A stretch of 64,000 nucleotides of DNA from Casuarina equisetifolia (GCA_028551475.1 CM052362.1:7811354-7875353), one strand, 5' to 3'; numbered from the stretch's first letter, positions 11,878 through 23,503 are shown. Notes: generated from the sequence alone by a model not told the origin. A program made the numbers and translations.

Positions 11878-12770
11878 ATGGGAAGAATGTAATTTGTTAA
11901 CTAATCAAGGGAATGGGAAGTAAAGGAGGAGTGATATCATGTCTTGGATTTGTTAGGCATGGCTTTTATAGTAGTAAAGGGACGGACACACTTATAAGGC
12001 CAATTGTGTAATAGAAAAGCATGCTTTTTGTAATCAACTAAATAATTATATGAAGGTTCATTTTCCCTCAAAACAAAACTTGTCTACTATTGAGTTTGCT
12101 CATCTATCATAGTGGAAAGAATCATCTTTCCTTATGGGTTCAAATAGTAACCCACAAGGAACTTGTCAATATAAGTTACCAACAATTAGGTTGATTATGA
12201 TGTGTGTGATGTGCTAGGCTGATAATATTATTACCAACCCTTACAACTAGGGTGATAATACTCAAACTTAGGCTCTAGTGGTATTGCATTCTTTATAACT
12301 TTTGAAAATTCTTTGGATTCTCTAGAATATTCTTATTAAATTTGAATAGGACTTCTAGAGAAATCATATATTGAAATCTAATGACTCGAATGGTACAATG
12401 TGGGGATATTTCTGATAGTATAAATGAGCAAGTAATGGGAAGAATATACTTTGTTAACTAATCAAGGGAATGGAAAGCATGGGAAGAGTGATATCAAGTG
12501 TTGAATTTGTTAGGTATGACTTTTGTAGTAGCAAAGTGATGGAGACTCTTATAAGGCCAGTCATGTAATAGAAATGCAAGCTTTTTGTAATCAACTAAAT
12601 GGTTATATGAAGGTTCATTTTCCCTCGAAACAAAACATGTCTAATATTTAATTTGCTCATCTATCATAGGGGAAAGAATCATCTTTCCTTTTGGATTACT
12701 AGTGTAACCCATAAGGAATTTTTCAATAAGACTTGCTGACAATTGGGTAGATCGTGACGTGTATACACAA
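11878..12770. repeat. Tandem array of about 0.6-kb units, right part
   Basis: The rest of the unit interrupted by Copia (to about 12208) and a third unit to about 12770, with the landmark GAGCAAGTAATGGGAAGAAT at 12426. Each unit contains a stem of the type TTCC-TT-GGG ... CCCA-AAGGAA (near 6330, 12135 and 12685). The units are non-coding and their family is not recognised. Confidence 0.7.
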
Positions 12771-13862
12771 AATGGAAGTCCATTTCAAATTGCTTCGTGT
12801 ATGCACGAAAGGTGGGACTTCGAGGTAAGATAGTGCCGATGGAGGCGCCAAGGGAGACAGAATCCTAGTTCCTGGAGTTCGAACTTCCACCATGCGTGTT
12901 CAGCAGAGAAAGTATTAGAACAGCAAAAGATACAGTACCCACCAGTCAAACGCCAGTCATCTGGGCATAGTTTGTGATGTAAGACATCTGTAAGATCGAT
13001 TTTAGATAACACAGACTTTGAGGAACGTGGGTCGCTTCAATACCCTTAAAGAAATTGAGGGGACCCTAATCCTTTACCATGAATTTTCTGAGTTGTTGAA
13101 GTAGGTGATCAATGGCATTCGATTGGGACCTTTTGACGAGAATGAGTTAAATGTAAGATGAACGGAATAACCAGTTGCTGTTCCCCAAGGATAAATAATA
13201 AGCAATCACGTTCTGATCCTCCGAATCTTAATTCGAGAAGCCGAGAACTCAATTAGGAAGCTCCAAGCGGCTTGTTTTAAGTTTATGGGATTTGATGGTA
13301 GGTAATAAGCGAGCTTTGTCTTAGATCAAACTTGACAAGGTAATTAATTATAAGGATTTTTGAAATTAAAGAGTGCAAGAAAAGGTAAATGGCAATAAAT
13401 TTAAGAGACAAAAGGTATAGACATAAACTTAAAGATGCAGGAATTTAAAGATAAGCATGAATTTAAGAGTGCAGGAACTAAAAGCCAAGAAAGGAAAGAT
13501 AGGAAAAGTAAAGGCAAAAAACTAAAATGATGATTTTTTTTTTTTTGGGTTTATTCTAACTTACTTATAAACTATTTAAATAAAAAAAAACTAAGACACT
13601 CAAAAAAGGACAACATTAAATGTGGTTAACAAATATCTTTGGGAACTAACAAACTATAAATATAATCTTAAAGTAACAAAACAATAAATGTAGTCTTTTG
13701 AAAATAACAAAATAAGAATAATGGATGTTGTCACTTGAAGATGATTTCTTCCATGTGACTACTTTAGATATTTGTCAAATTAAGCTGAATTCGAATTGTA
13801 GTTTGTTTGAGCTTAGACCCATTCGCAACATAAGCCATATAAGCCTTACATGGACGTAAAAA
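12771..13862. other. Gene-free, repeat-like DNA
   Basis: No coding frame is recognised. A purine-rich tract at 13350-13520 has recurrent TTTAAGA-GCAGGAA phrases, followed by a T run (13537-13551). The composition resembles a degraded retroelement leader, but I cannot define ends. Confidence 0.45.
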
Positions 13863-14122
13863 TCATACGAGATTTATCTTCGTGAACCAGTTTGGAAGAT
13901 GGTTAACCAAATAACAAACTGTTTGAAAGGCTTCATCCCAACACCTTTGTGAATGACGGGTGAACCAATAAAAAGTTTGCTGTTTCCCCCAAAGATCGGT
14001 GATTTCTTTGCGAACCCATTCTGTTGATGGATCCAAGGACAGATTGCGAGAGGTGTCCAATTTGGATTCGACTTGGCACAGCAAGAGCCTTGAACGCTAA
14101 AAGAACACATCTTTAGCATCAA
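13863..14122 (-). mobile_element. Copia integrase fragment, broken
   Basis: On the minus strand the segment reads like the end of a Copia integrase core (CWDEAFQTVCYLVNHLPN, preceded by a HQQNG-type phrase). No LTRs or other domains can be tied to it. It is an isolated fossil fragment. Confidence 0.7.
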
Positions 14123-14317
14123 AAGTTGAGTTTGTCATTTTACATAGATGGCACTACCACTTTCCAACGACAAATTTGGATTCAACTTGCTATATAAGGG
14201 AAGCTTTTTGCCACTGTGTGGATTTAAGCATTCCAGCTCGGGATTCAACCTTAAAAGAATTCCTTTTCTCGTGCTTTATTTCGCACTGAATTCCTCGCCA
14301 TCTATCCCATTTTCCAA

Positions 14318-14357
14318 TTCCATGGTAGTCAAAACTCGTCTTTTGACTACCATGGAA
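14318..14357. repeat. Perfect 17-bp inverted repeat with 6-nt loop
   Basis: Arms 14318-14334 (TTCCATGGTAGTCAAAA) and 14341-14357 are exact reverse complements around CTCGTC. No gene is adjacent, and a U-tract terminator role would be irrelevant in a plant nucleus. Confidence 0.8.
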
Positions 14358-14399
14358 GTTGGCATTTACTATGAAGATTTAAGCATGATCCTATAAATG

Positions 14400-15540
14400 G
14401 GTAAAGCAGGAAGCTCAGTGAATAATAGACAGATACTACCACTAAAAATTTGTTGGTAAGACAAGAACTGAGGTGCTTGTGACAAAATTTTTGGTCATCG
14501 GCTTGGGTTTTGATCCATTGTTTCTATATGTTTTATATGTATGCTTTTCAGACTATGATTGTATGCATTTGAATCACATTTGTTACTAGAAGACATAGTT
14601 TTGCACCAACATGCTACACATTACCTAGAATGTTTTGAGACAATAGCACGGTTGAGTTGAATTCTTCTTCTATTACATAATTTTGCGTAAAAATTAAGTT
14701 CAACTAGAATAATTTTATTCTAATGGAGTGGCAGATCATTAGAATGCTAATTCTTCGTCTTGCAAGATGTTAAAATTTATTTAACTAACAACAGTGGAGC
14801 AAATATCTTTAACGTTCTTGTGAATTTGTAAAATACCTTTAGACAAATTTTGTTGTGAACGAGCTTTAAAAAAAAAACATATATTTGCTGATTTAGACAA
14901 GGGTTAGAAACTGGATGGGATACTCTAACATATGATATCGTAAAATTTAATATGTCTTGAATGAACAAGAGGTGTTCAAGAGTGTTAAGCCAGTTATTGA
15001 TTGAGCCCAAGCAAGTGGATACTAAATAACAGGAGCTGTCTCCTTGAACGGTAGAGGCAATTCAGTCTGAAAAAATAGTTAATTATTATAATTGAAAGGA
15101 ATTGTACCTAGTCATCCATGATTTTAAATTGATCATTTTAGACTACGTTTTGTTTATTCATATCATATTTATGCTAATATGATAGAAAATGTATTTCCTC
15201 TTCTACGCCATTGGAAGATACTCCAGTTTTGATTTTTTTACATCAATCATAACCAAAAAAGAATTATCTAATATATCATCATTTTTTCTTGAAACTTTTT
15301 CTTCTTTTTCAATGTCAAATTCACTATCATCTTACTCAACTGCTACATGTGGGGTATAGTCAGAATTAGAAAATTCAGTCTTCATCATCAAAGAAATAAG
15401 AAAGTTGTATGAAACCTAAAGTGGTCTAATAGATCCTCATACAAAACGATCTGATTAGTCATCTTGGAACTGCGAGCTTAAGACAATTGGAAACAACCTC
15501 ATTGACGGACTAGAAAGCAAATGAAACAACGTCATTAAAT
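14400..15540. other. Intergenic DNA with no recognised gene
   Basis: There are short open frames only (for example 14777-15010, minus), with no family resemblance I can defend. Confidence 0.5.
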
Positions 15541-15660
15541 CCGTGTTTGCATCTTTTGTTTGTACTATTTGGAAGAAAAGGAACAATATGGTATTCAGAA
15601 ACAATGTGAGATTTGAATGTATAATTCTTATGATTCTTAAACCCGAAAGCATTGATTGAA
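15541..15660 (+). mobile_element. Possible LINE (non-LTR) reverse-transcriptase tail scrap
   Basis: The plus-strand frame near 15552-15603 reads FVCTIWKKRNNMVFRNN, which resembles the W-x-IWK-x-RN-x-xxF signature of the zf-RVT/RNase H linker in plant LINE polyproteins. No flanking catalytic domain is visible, so this is a weak call. Confidence 0.3.
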
Positions 15661-15985
15661 TGGCTATCCTCTGTCTAATCGTACTTTTTAAAGTAAGGAC
15701 GGGATTCCATCGAATGGAAAGCCTTCTACTGCCCTAGTACTCGTAGTGCACTCACTCCCTTTAGAGTTAGCTTGAGCCTACCTTCGCACACCTCCGTTAC
15801 TCTTTAGTGGGTTCGGTTTTTCTTCGTTTATCTTATTTTCTTCTTCCTCGTCTTCTTAGGCCTTCTTAGCTAGAGTTTCGTTTTGACTTAGAGTAGTACC
15901 TCCATCCAGTGCTTTAACATGACTTCAATATCTTAATATTAGGATATAGGAATCCGCTGAAAGAAGGAAAGCAGACATGATTCAC

Positions 15986-16080
15986 ATGGATATAGTAAGT
16001 CTCGCTTGGGTGGGCTGCTTTAATGGTAGTCTTTCCATTTTCCCTTTTTTCACTCGTAGTATGGGGAAGAAGTGGACTGA
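15986..16080 (+). pseudogene. petN: petN relic (cytochrome b6f subunit VIII) in organelle-derived DNA
   Basis: The stretch opens ATG GAT ATA GTA AGT CTC GCT TGG (MDIVSLAW), as in plastid PetN, the 29-aa single-helix subunit of the cytochrome b6f complex. It continues to a near-exact match of the plastid gene's end (GTATGGGGAAGAAGTGGACT). Relative to the plastid gene as I remember it, there is a 4-bp duplication after CTTGGG, three extra T in the poly-T run, and the normal stop is replaced, so the frame is lost. The following 16081-16200 looks like plastid spacer downstream of petN. It is a nuclear plastid insertion, possibly via mitochondrial DNA. The outer limits are not certain. Confidence 0.8.
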
Positions 16081-16500
16081 CGGGGTACTACTAATTGAGT
16101 AATCTAATTGTATAAATTGTTTATTAGATCGTTCTGCGAATCGTTAAAAAAAAAAATATCTCCATTTCAAAATTCCACAGGAATCCAGTAATATTTTATA
16201 ATAACCTTTGGATCAAACAAATCTTGAATATGAAGGAATTACAAATTGATTGATCACTAAAAATATTGGAATCAAAGGTGCAGAGTCAAAATGGGATTCT
16301 AACCTAACGCTATTGACGAACCGATCCAATGGATCCACTCGTAACAAGTTCCTATATGATTTCTGGTGGAATCGGGAAGCATTAATCACAAGCAAGATAC
16401 ACAGTTACCCCATTGGAAGTCTCAAGGGGATGTTACTAATGGAACATGAAGGAATAGTCACACCTATTGTTTGTTTTGTTGCGTTTCATAAGGAATAGAT
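16081..16500. other. Probable continuation of organelle-derived insertion
   Basis: The sequence is contiguous with the petN relic and has the even, high-complexity composition of organelle spacers (for example TTATTAGATCGTTCTGCGAA). I do not recognise a second gene with confidence. An alignment to a plastome and a mitogenome would set the ends. Confidence 0.4.
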
Positions 16501-18559
16501 TTTGTTATGTTAAAAAAAATTCCAAAATTGCTAAAATTCTATTTATTCAACACGTTTAAAGACTTCAGGAAATCATTTTTAAGTAATGTAATATCGTTTA
16601 GGGTCCTTTTAATATTAAGTAATGTAATATCGTTTAAAGACTTCAGAAACAATATATCTTATATTGATATATCTTATATATAAATCACAACCTCCACACC
16701 TACACAAAAGCAACAAGCAAAATACAGAGCAGGTCGACTAAGCATGGTTGCGTGGCAGATTGCCGAAGCTTTTTTGCAGATACGCCCGTTTACTCCGCGT
16801 TAACTCCCGCCGCCCTAGGTCATTAGTTAAGTATTTTATACAGCACTCTTATACTTTTCTATAATACCCTTGGTAATCCAGTAGTCAATTTTCCACTATG
16901 AATATGGTGAAAATCGTATTCAGAGATACATGGTTGGTCCATGCTGATTGCATGGGAGCATATAAGCCAAATTGTCTGATTGTGCTGGCATTTTGTGGCC
17001 ATGAAATGGACCTTGACAAGAATTTTTATCTTTGTACAATTTGCTTGGCACGTTCACAAAAAAAAAAAAAAAAATTGTAAAAGCGTTCAATCACTTGGTG
17101 TTTTTCTTCAGTTCGTTTTTTGTATTTGGAATGTGGAAAATTTTGAATGCTAGTTTTGGATTGTGAAAAAGTTGTGCTTACACTTTGTTATATTATTCTT
17201 TGCTATTGTCTTGAGATCTAAAGAGCAAGAAGAATGTAAAAGAAAAGTAAGAACTTGTTTTGGAACATGCAATTTCATAAAGCAGAATAGGGTTTGAACT
17301 CCTTGAACCAAAGGCACTTATCCAAGGAATCAGATAAACAATCATTCTTTACAAGTAGGTTGTTTACTTCAAATGAAATGATGTGGATTGAACCATATAA
17401 ACATTTGAAGTGAACGTAAAGACAAAAGCTAAAGGGGGATAAAATGTGACCATAACACTAGCGAAGATTGTGAACTATCTAATAAGGTGGGGGTAGTTGA
17501 CCAACTTCCTCGAAAGATGGGGTGTAGATGGGATGAATTAACCACCAACTTCTTCAAATGATTAGTTGGCCATCTTCATAATGGCCTTGGCTACCAAATA
17601 ATCTCTGCAAGAATAAAATTGCTCAGAATTTGGTCATTTAGAGACAAAAAGATTTTATAAGATAATCAATCATCCTCAAATTATATGAATAATCGATTGC
17701 TCACTTTATAACTAATATGATGATTGATTTGTAAAGAAATCTTGGCTCAGTTAAAATTAAAGTAGTTTAGTGAGTAATTTAAAAAAAATAAAAATAAAAA
17801 TCTAAAATTTTTTCGGCATTAGGAATATAGAAGGTAACTTTAATGCATGATGGTATCAATTTGCAATCATGGCTTAATTGTAACAGTAATTGGGTTTGCT
17901 TTCATTCTTTGCATAATCATCAAATCACGTGACATTAACACTACTAAACCCTTTGACCAAAACGGAAACCCAACGGTCAGAAGAAATAATTAAGACGAAC
18001 AAAATGGATGATCTATTTAAATAACCATCTCAATCTAGATTTTTCAAATCAACGGTTTAGATCGCCCCTTAAACTTCCCGGAGTGGAAGGTTCCGTTTGT
18101 CGAGACCCTTCAGAACCCCGCAGCATTAAAAACATCAAATGTACAATAGCAATACCCTCAATCTTCTACTAAATAACTATTTTTGCCACCGCCGTCATAC
18201 GACGATACGATGACTCAACCCCGTTCCCAACGGGGAAAAGGGTGTGAGGGGTAGTATCCTCTGGGACAATCTTCATCTAAGTCTCCTAATCCGAGGAACT
18301 AAAGACGTGCGATTAATGATAGGAATTTGTGAAAGTTAAAGGGTAGAATATATTGGGAAAATATGAAATTAATTGCATAATCTTAGGCTTCTCATTAAAT
18401 GATTTGGAGAAGATTATAGGAATAAAGGCACATAAAATTGAAATAAAAACAGATATGACCCGAACATACAGAGGAACAGAAGTATAAGAGTAGAACCCAA
18501 ACATCAAAACTTCAACTACTCGTGTTCGGCCTGGGTCTGAATAACCGACTCTTCATCTC
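16501..18559. other. Intergenic DNA upstream of the FLOURY1-like gene
   Basis: No gene is recognised. A 20-bp phrase AAGTAATGTAATATCGTTTA is repeated at about 16580 and 16618, and a 17-A run lies near 17059-17075. The last 250 bp before 18560 (CT-rich, GGTCTGAATAACCGACTC) probably include the promoter of the next gene. Confidence 0.5.
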
Positions 18560-18819
18560 CATTTATCCTCCTCCTTTAGTCTCCACTCACAGAACGGAAT
18601 TGTGAGTGAGTTATTCTTTCTGTATCTCTTTCTCAAATGCTTGCTCCATTGCAGCGATCTGTTGTCATATGATACAGTTTTAGGTCTCTACGTGAAAGAA
18701 AAGTGAACTTTGTTTACGTTTGTCCTCTGTGATTACTCGTCCACAAATTGATCGGATTTCTGGGGAAGCATTCGAAGCTCGGATTGAAGTATCTCAGCGT
18801 GTGATTTTACAAGACCCAC

Positions 18820-19740
18820 ATGGAGATATCGGTTTTTTTTTGGTTGTTTGTCATTTGTGCTGTTCTTCAGTTGGACAGTATTTCCAAGAACTTTCTGGGA
18901 GTTCCGTCCCTGGATTGCGCTTCGTGCTTGAAGTTTCTGAGTCAGAGCAGTGGTTTTGGATGCGGGTTCTTGCTGTTTGGATGTTTCTCGCAGGTTTTCA
19001 GTTTCTTGGGGTTGTTTTTGATGTTTGGTGGGGGAATGACGGTTTTGAGAGTTTATCGGCATGGTAAGGGTTTGATGCCACTTTTGTATGAACTTAGAAG
19101 CAAATCAACTAGTCTAAATAGTAGTGCTGCTGAAGTATGCGATTCAAAGACCGAGCGTTGCGATTGTGGCTCAGTGAGCTTCTGGGAAGTTCCAGAGTCA
19201 TTAGATGAGGTAGCGAATCCAGAATCTGACGCTAAATTAAAGGAGATTCCGGAGGAGAATAGCGACGAGAACCAGTGTTACGATGAGGATGAAGAGTTTG
19301 ATGTAATGGCACTGAGAAAGATGGTGAAGAGAGAGAGGAAGCGAGCAGATGCCGCTTATGCAGAGCTTGAGAAGGAAAGGATGGCGGCTGCATCGGCAGC
19401 AGAGGAGGCTATGGCCATGATTTTGCGCCTTCAGAGAGAGAAGAGCTCATCGGAGATGCAAGCCATTCAATACCGCAGGATGGCCGAGGAGAAGCAACAA
19501 TATGACCAAGAAGTGATACGATCCCTGCAATGGATTGTCATGAAACACGAGTCTTACAGGAGTTTGCTGGAAGATCAGTTGAAGTTGTACAGGCAAAAGT
19601 TGAAGCTGTGTGTGAAGGCGGACGAAGTAAATGGGCGTGATGGGATTGATTTAAGCATGAATTTTTTGAATTCCTCTTTAGAGGGTGATCTCGGCGATAC
19701 ACTAATTAGCTCCCTTGACGAGGATTCTTTGATGTTCTAA
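18820..19740 (+). CDS. FLOURY1-like GTD-binding (DUF593) membrane protein
   Basis: A 306-aa protein in a single exon. The N-terminus is hydrophobic (about residues 4-18 and 46-72), giving likely ER or endomembrane anchors. An acidic linker follows (130-160), then a long coiled-coil GTD-binding/DUF593 domain at about 160-255 (DVMALRKMVKRERKRADAAY, then heptad-rich sequence to QWIVMKHESY). This domain binds the globular tail of class XI myosins in plant MyoB receptors. The short form with N-terminal membrane spans matches maize FLOURY1, which organises zein in ER protein bodies, and its dicot homologues. The ATG at 18820 is chosen because it starts the hydrophobic anchor and the frame runs unbroken to TAA at 19738. 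The stop is followed by AT-rich 3' sequence. The role in this species is inferred. Confidence 0.88.
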   Translation: MEISVFFWLFVICAVLQLDSISKNFLGVPSLDCASCLKFLSQSSGFGCGFLLFGCFSQVFSFLGLFLMFGGGMTVLRVYRHGKGLMPLLYELRSKSTSLNSSAAEVCDSKTERCDCGSVSFWEVPESLDEVANPESDAKLKEIPEENSDENQCYDEDEEFDVMALRKMVKRERKRADAAYAELEKERMAAASAAEEAMAMILRLQREKSSSEMQAIQYRRMAEEKQQYDQEVIRSLQWIVMKHESYRSLLEDQLKLYRQKLKLCVKADEVNGRDGIDLSMNFLNSSLEGDLGDTLISSLDEDSLMF

Positions 19741-20335
19741 GTTCCCAATAACATTTTGAATAATACATTGTTGTAATAGTTTTTTTTTTTTTTTCCTTTT
19801 GTTAAAGTTGTATTAATAGAATTTAAAGTGTAAAAGCACGTAAGCATTTTTTTTCCCTTTATATTCCTAAATAAAGTGATTCTCATTCGAACAATTTTTA
19901 TTTTTTTTAATTTTTGTCAACAAGATTATAATGTTTAGACTATTATTGAATCATCAAAAAGAGTTCTAGTTTTGAATAAAAAATAAAACTAAATAATTAT
20001 ACTGGAGTTGACATAGACAACACCAAAGTAAATGAAAATAATTTCTATAAAATATGATAGGTTTGATGGGAAATTAAAAAAAAATTCCAAAAAGCTGCCT
20101 TTTAATTTCAAAGTAGTGATAATTTGCTAAAATAAGGATATCCAGTATGTTTGAAACAGTTTCAAATGTTAGCTGTTATCACCGTCGAACTCTGAAGTTT
20201 TTAGATAATTTATTAGGGAGACTAAAATTTCTAGGGGTTTTTATTTGACCTTAAATACTAATTTGAATGGCTTCTTTTTTTTTTTCTATGCAAATTTTTG
20301 AAGAACTTTGTTTCGTTCAATTAAATACGCGTTTG
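19741..20335. other. 3' flank and spacer
   Basis: AT-rich sequence with T runs and no coding frame. It separates the FLOURY1-like gene from the next transcription unit. Confidence 0.6.
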
Positions 20336-20435
20336 ATTGGAATTCCTTCAACGCATCTTACGTAGTGCGCATTCCAGTTCTCATTTCGCCACGCCAATCA
20401 ACCACCCGATTTCTTGAATCAACAATCCATCCGCA
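20336..20435 (+). other. Candidate 5' UTR exon of the FAR1-like gene
   Basis: A GC-richer patch that ends CCGCAG followed by GTTAGT, a fair splice donor at 20436. A matching acceptor CTGCAG lies at 22574-22579, 20 bp before the FAR1-like ATG. That would make 20436-22579 a 2.1-kb leader intron, a common plant arrangement. A second candidate donor is at about 20545 (CCG|GTATGG). RNA evidence is needed to choose. Confidence 0.4.
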
Positions 20436-22579
20436 GGTTAGTCTGAGAAAATATCTACAGTCAAACGGGCGGAGGTCAAAGTGACGGAGTTATTTGTACC
20501 GACGGGCCAAGCTCTGATCCTCACTGGCCCTCCGGCGTCGTTGCCGGTATGGCTTTCTTTCTTCGGCCTTTTAGGTCTCCAGGAAAATGAGCGAAATGGA
20601 GGGGCAAAATGCTTTGTGGAGTTTTATCATTTTGCTTTAACAGTAGCCAAACGGGAAATAGTTGTTTGATAAAATCTTTGAAGCTTGTGGCGCTAAATTG
20701 TCTGCTCAGGCTTCTAATTGCAATAATTCGGTTTTTGTGGTTGCACAGATCAATATTTGGTTGTGTTTAAAGCTTTTTTTTTTCCTTATTGTTTGGACGC
20801 CAGGGAAATGTAGGAGAAGAGAAGATATTGAGATGTTGATTCCGAATTTTTTTTGTTAAAGTGTAAAAGTTGAGTAGGAAGTTTTTCTTTGAAGAAAAAG
20901 CATGAGATGACCGTGGAGTGCACTTTTTAAGCGATAGCAAGGTTTGGACATCATTCTATTTGTTAGGAAATTTTATTTCTGGCTTCCTTTTTGATTCTTT
21001 GCTGGCATAAATAGGCTTCACCTCTATTGTTTGAATGGTAAACTGGTAAAATCAAAACATACTCTCAATGAGTAGTTGCGTTCTCAGTATGCTTTGTTTC
21101 ATGTTTGGCAAAAAAGTTTGCTGCCTGCATAAATGACCTCAATGGAAAACGGTGACTGTTATACAAGTATGGATGCCCTTGCGGTTTGACTGTTGTAATG
21201 TTTAGCCGTATTTTGTCTTCCAGATATAGGTTTTGAAAGAAAAAGTGCTTTAAAAATGAGCAGTTTTTGTAGCTTCTCCCACTACATTGGATTAACATCA
21301 TGGCACGACTTCTTCCTTTCTGTATGGAGGGAAGTGTTTTCATCTTGTTTAGTGGCACAACTTGGAGAAAATGAGCCCTGATTTTTTCGAGAAATGAGCC
21401 CTTCTTCCTTGTAAATTCCCTTAAAAATGGTATAAAATACCTAATGATTCCATGCCTATGAATATGTAATTTTGTTTTTGCATAAAAAAGCCATAACCTT
21501 ATTTTCTAATTTAAGATAACAATTGTTTTTCTGAGAGTTGATACTTCTTAGACTATATAATCAAGAGGCTTGTCCATTGTCTTTATTTAGTTATTACTCA
21601 AGTTGTTGCTTGATCTGTAGAAGGAAGTGAGGCGGGTAATATCTACAAGCATAAATTTATCTTATAAAATAGATGAATAACTAATGGTGGATGACGTGGA
21701 AACTATTGTAATTTACCCTAAAAAGTTAAAAATAGAAAGAACAAGGAAGAAAAGAAGCAGAAATGGTAATTATCTATCAAACAAGAGTAGGGCTAAGCTA
21801 TGATTCATATTGTAGTTTATAAGAATATTTGTTTGGCAAGCCTCATTAATAACTGCTACTAATAATTAGAGGAAAAAATAAAATGCAAAATTAGTGCATG
21901 CTTATGCTTTTGAATTCTCAAGGTCTTGTAATAAGGTAAAAGGATATCCTAGATTGACTGCAGTTGTCCGCATGTGTTGTAACTTTCTGAAAGGCTTGCA
22001 ATCACGCATAATTTATTTTTAGATGGCACATTGATGAAGTTGGGGCTAGGAGGCTGCAGCAGACAAAGCTGCAAGGATTGTGCCGTTATCTTTGTTCTCA
22101 TGAAAGAGCAAGGCCTCACATTTTTAGACTAACATTTTTATTATTTATACTAATTCAATCATTTGACATGGGACTTTTAATAAGGTGGTTTTGACTGAAA
22201 CTGAACTACTAGAGGAGCAGACTATGAGTGCTGTCATATGAGGTGCTCCTCATTACACTTTTGCTGGAGGCATGCTTTAGGGCTGTTTTTGTTATGTAGT
22301 GAGATGAAACATACATGAATGATGGTACCAGGAATTCTACCTCTTAGGTGTGCAAGTAGAATAAAGATCTGTTGGTTCTATTGTCAATCAAGCATGACAG
22401 ATCTTGTCGACTTAACAGTTGAGCATTTGAATGCAGTGCATTTTTTCTTTTAGCACTAATTCCTGCAATATAAGTGGTGTCATGGTTCTCACAATTTTTT
22501 TCCAAGTTACAAAGATAGTTAGATGAAAGGTGACAATGCTAAGGACATTCAAAATGGTGAATTTGGCCTCATACTGCAG
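20436..22579 (+). other. Probable leader intron
   Basis: No protein-like frame was found on either strand. The T-rich composition is typical of plant introns. It is bounded by the candidate donor at 20436 and acceptor at 22578-22579. Confidence 0.4.
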
Positions 22580-22599
22580 GTTTTCTCTGGCGGTTATGA

Positions 22600-23169
22600 A
22601 TGATGGACATTCAAAGTTGTGCGGAGCTGAATGAACCCCCACAGATGCTTCCACCTCCACCTGGAACATTTGTAGATCGTGAAGAACTTATCCAACATGT
22701 TGGGGACTTTGCTGTGTCCCAGGGATATGTGGTCACCATTAAGCAGTCTAAGAGGGACAGAGTGGTTGTCCTTGGCTGTGACAGAGGGGGTGTCTATCGA
22801 AACAGGCGGAAACCTGTTGTTGACTCATCTGGAGAGCATACCAGAAAAAGAAAAACTGGTACTAGGCTGACGAATTGCCCTTTTGAAGCTGTTGGAAAGA
22901 AGGATGACGGTTTGTGGGTCCTTACCATAAAAAATGGGACACACAACCATGAGCCCATAAAGGACATCTCAGAACACCCCTCTGCTCGTCGCTTTACAGA
23001 GAGAGAAATTTTCTCAATAAAAGAAATGACAGAAGCTGGCTTAAAACCTCGCCAAATCCTAAAGCGATTGAGACAAACCAATCCGGAGCTCTTATCAACA
23101 CCCAAGCATGTTTACAATGTGAAAGCCAAACTCCGACAGGGAAATACAGCAGGTGTGGCCTTAGTTTGA
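22600..23169 (+). CDS. FAR1-type DNA-binding domain protein, probably the first coding exon of a FAR1-ALDH6 fusion
   Basis: The 189-codon frame carries a FAR1/WRKY-GCM1-type zinc-binding fold, seen in FHY3/FAR1 factors and Mutator-like transposases. Candidate zinc ligands are Cys60, Cys93, His115 and His117 (THNHEP). A basic stretch RKRKTGTRL lies at 82-90. A C-terminal helical segment at about 128-181 reads MTEAGLKPRQILKRLRQTNP. The frame as it stands ends GNTAGVALV, only 17 bases after an AG|GTGTGG donor at 23152/23153. Splicing there leaves phase 1, which matches the TG-starting exon at 24522. Two in-frame ATGs sit at 22600 and 22603. A further ATG at 22596 opens a 12-codon overlapping frame. 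It is either a stand-alone 189-aa factor or the N-terminal 184 residues of a larger protein. Confidence 0.8.
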   Translation: MMDIQSCAELNEPPQMLPPPPGTFVDREELIQHVGDFAVSQGYVVTIKQSKRDRVVVLGCDRGGVYRNRRKPVVDSSGEHTRKRKTGTRLTNCPFEAVGKKDDGLWVLTIKNGTHNHEPIKDISEHPSARRFTEREIFSIKEMTEAGLKPRQILKRLRQTNPELLSTPKHVYNVKAKLRQGNTAGVALV

Positions 23170-23385
23170 AGTTTCATGCCATTTTTCTTTGACCCTTTTA
23201 TATATGGATATATGCTTTCTATAAAAGATATTCTCCACATGTTATTAATTAAAGAATCAAACTATGCCAAGCTCTTCTATTTTTTGAACCATCATTAAGT
23301 AGATTCATGCTACTGGAGTGCCAAGAAGTGCTGATTTTATTTTTCCCTGAAATGTGTGATGATGTATTAGTTTTTGGAAGTTGGA

Positions 23386-23503
23386 CCTAGGTTTAGGTAC
23401 TACACTTGTTATGCTTCACCACCGAGCTAGCAGATCATTTCAAGGGCTAGAATTGATATTTGAACCTAGTTTTAGGTACTACACTTATTATGCTTCCCCA
23501 CCA
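23386..23503. repeat. Tandem duplication of a 40-bp phrase
   Basis: The phrase ACCTAG-TTTAGGTACTACACTT-TTATGCTTC-CCACC occurs twice, about 76 bp apart, between the FAR1-like exon and ALDH6 exon 2. This lies in the predicted fusion intron. Confidence 0.7.

Noticed and set aside
15986-16080. A functional petN gene
   Set aside because: Small insertions destroy the 29-codon frame and the neighbourhood is nuclear, so it was called a relic.
16898-17080. Small 60-codon gene ending in a poly-A run
   Set aside because: The Lys tail comes only from the A run and the rest matches no family I know. It could be a retroposed scrap, but no boundaries are visible.
20481-20669. 62-codon frame as a coding first exon
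   Set aside because: No homology is visible, and the FAR1-like domain has its own well-placed ATG at 22600. The region is better explained as leader or intron.
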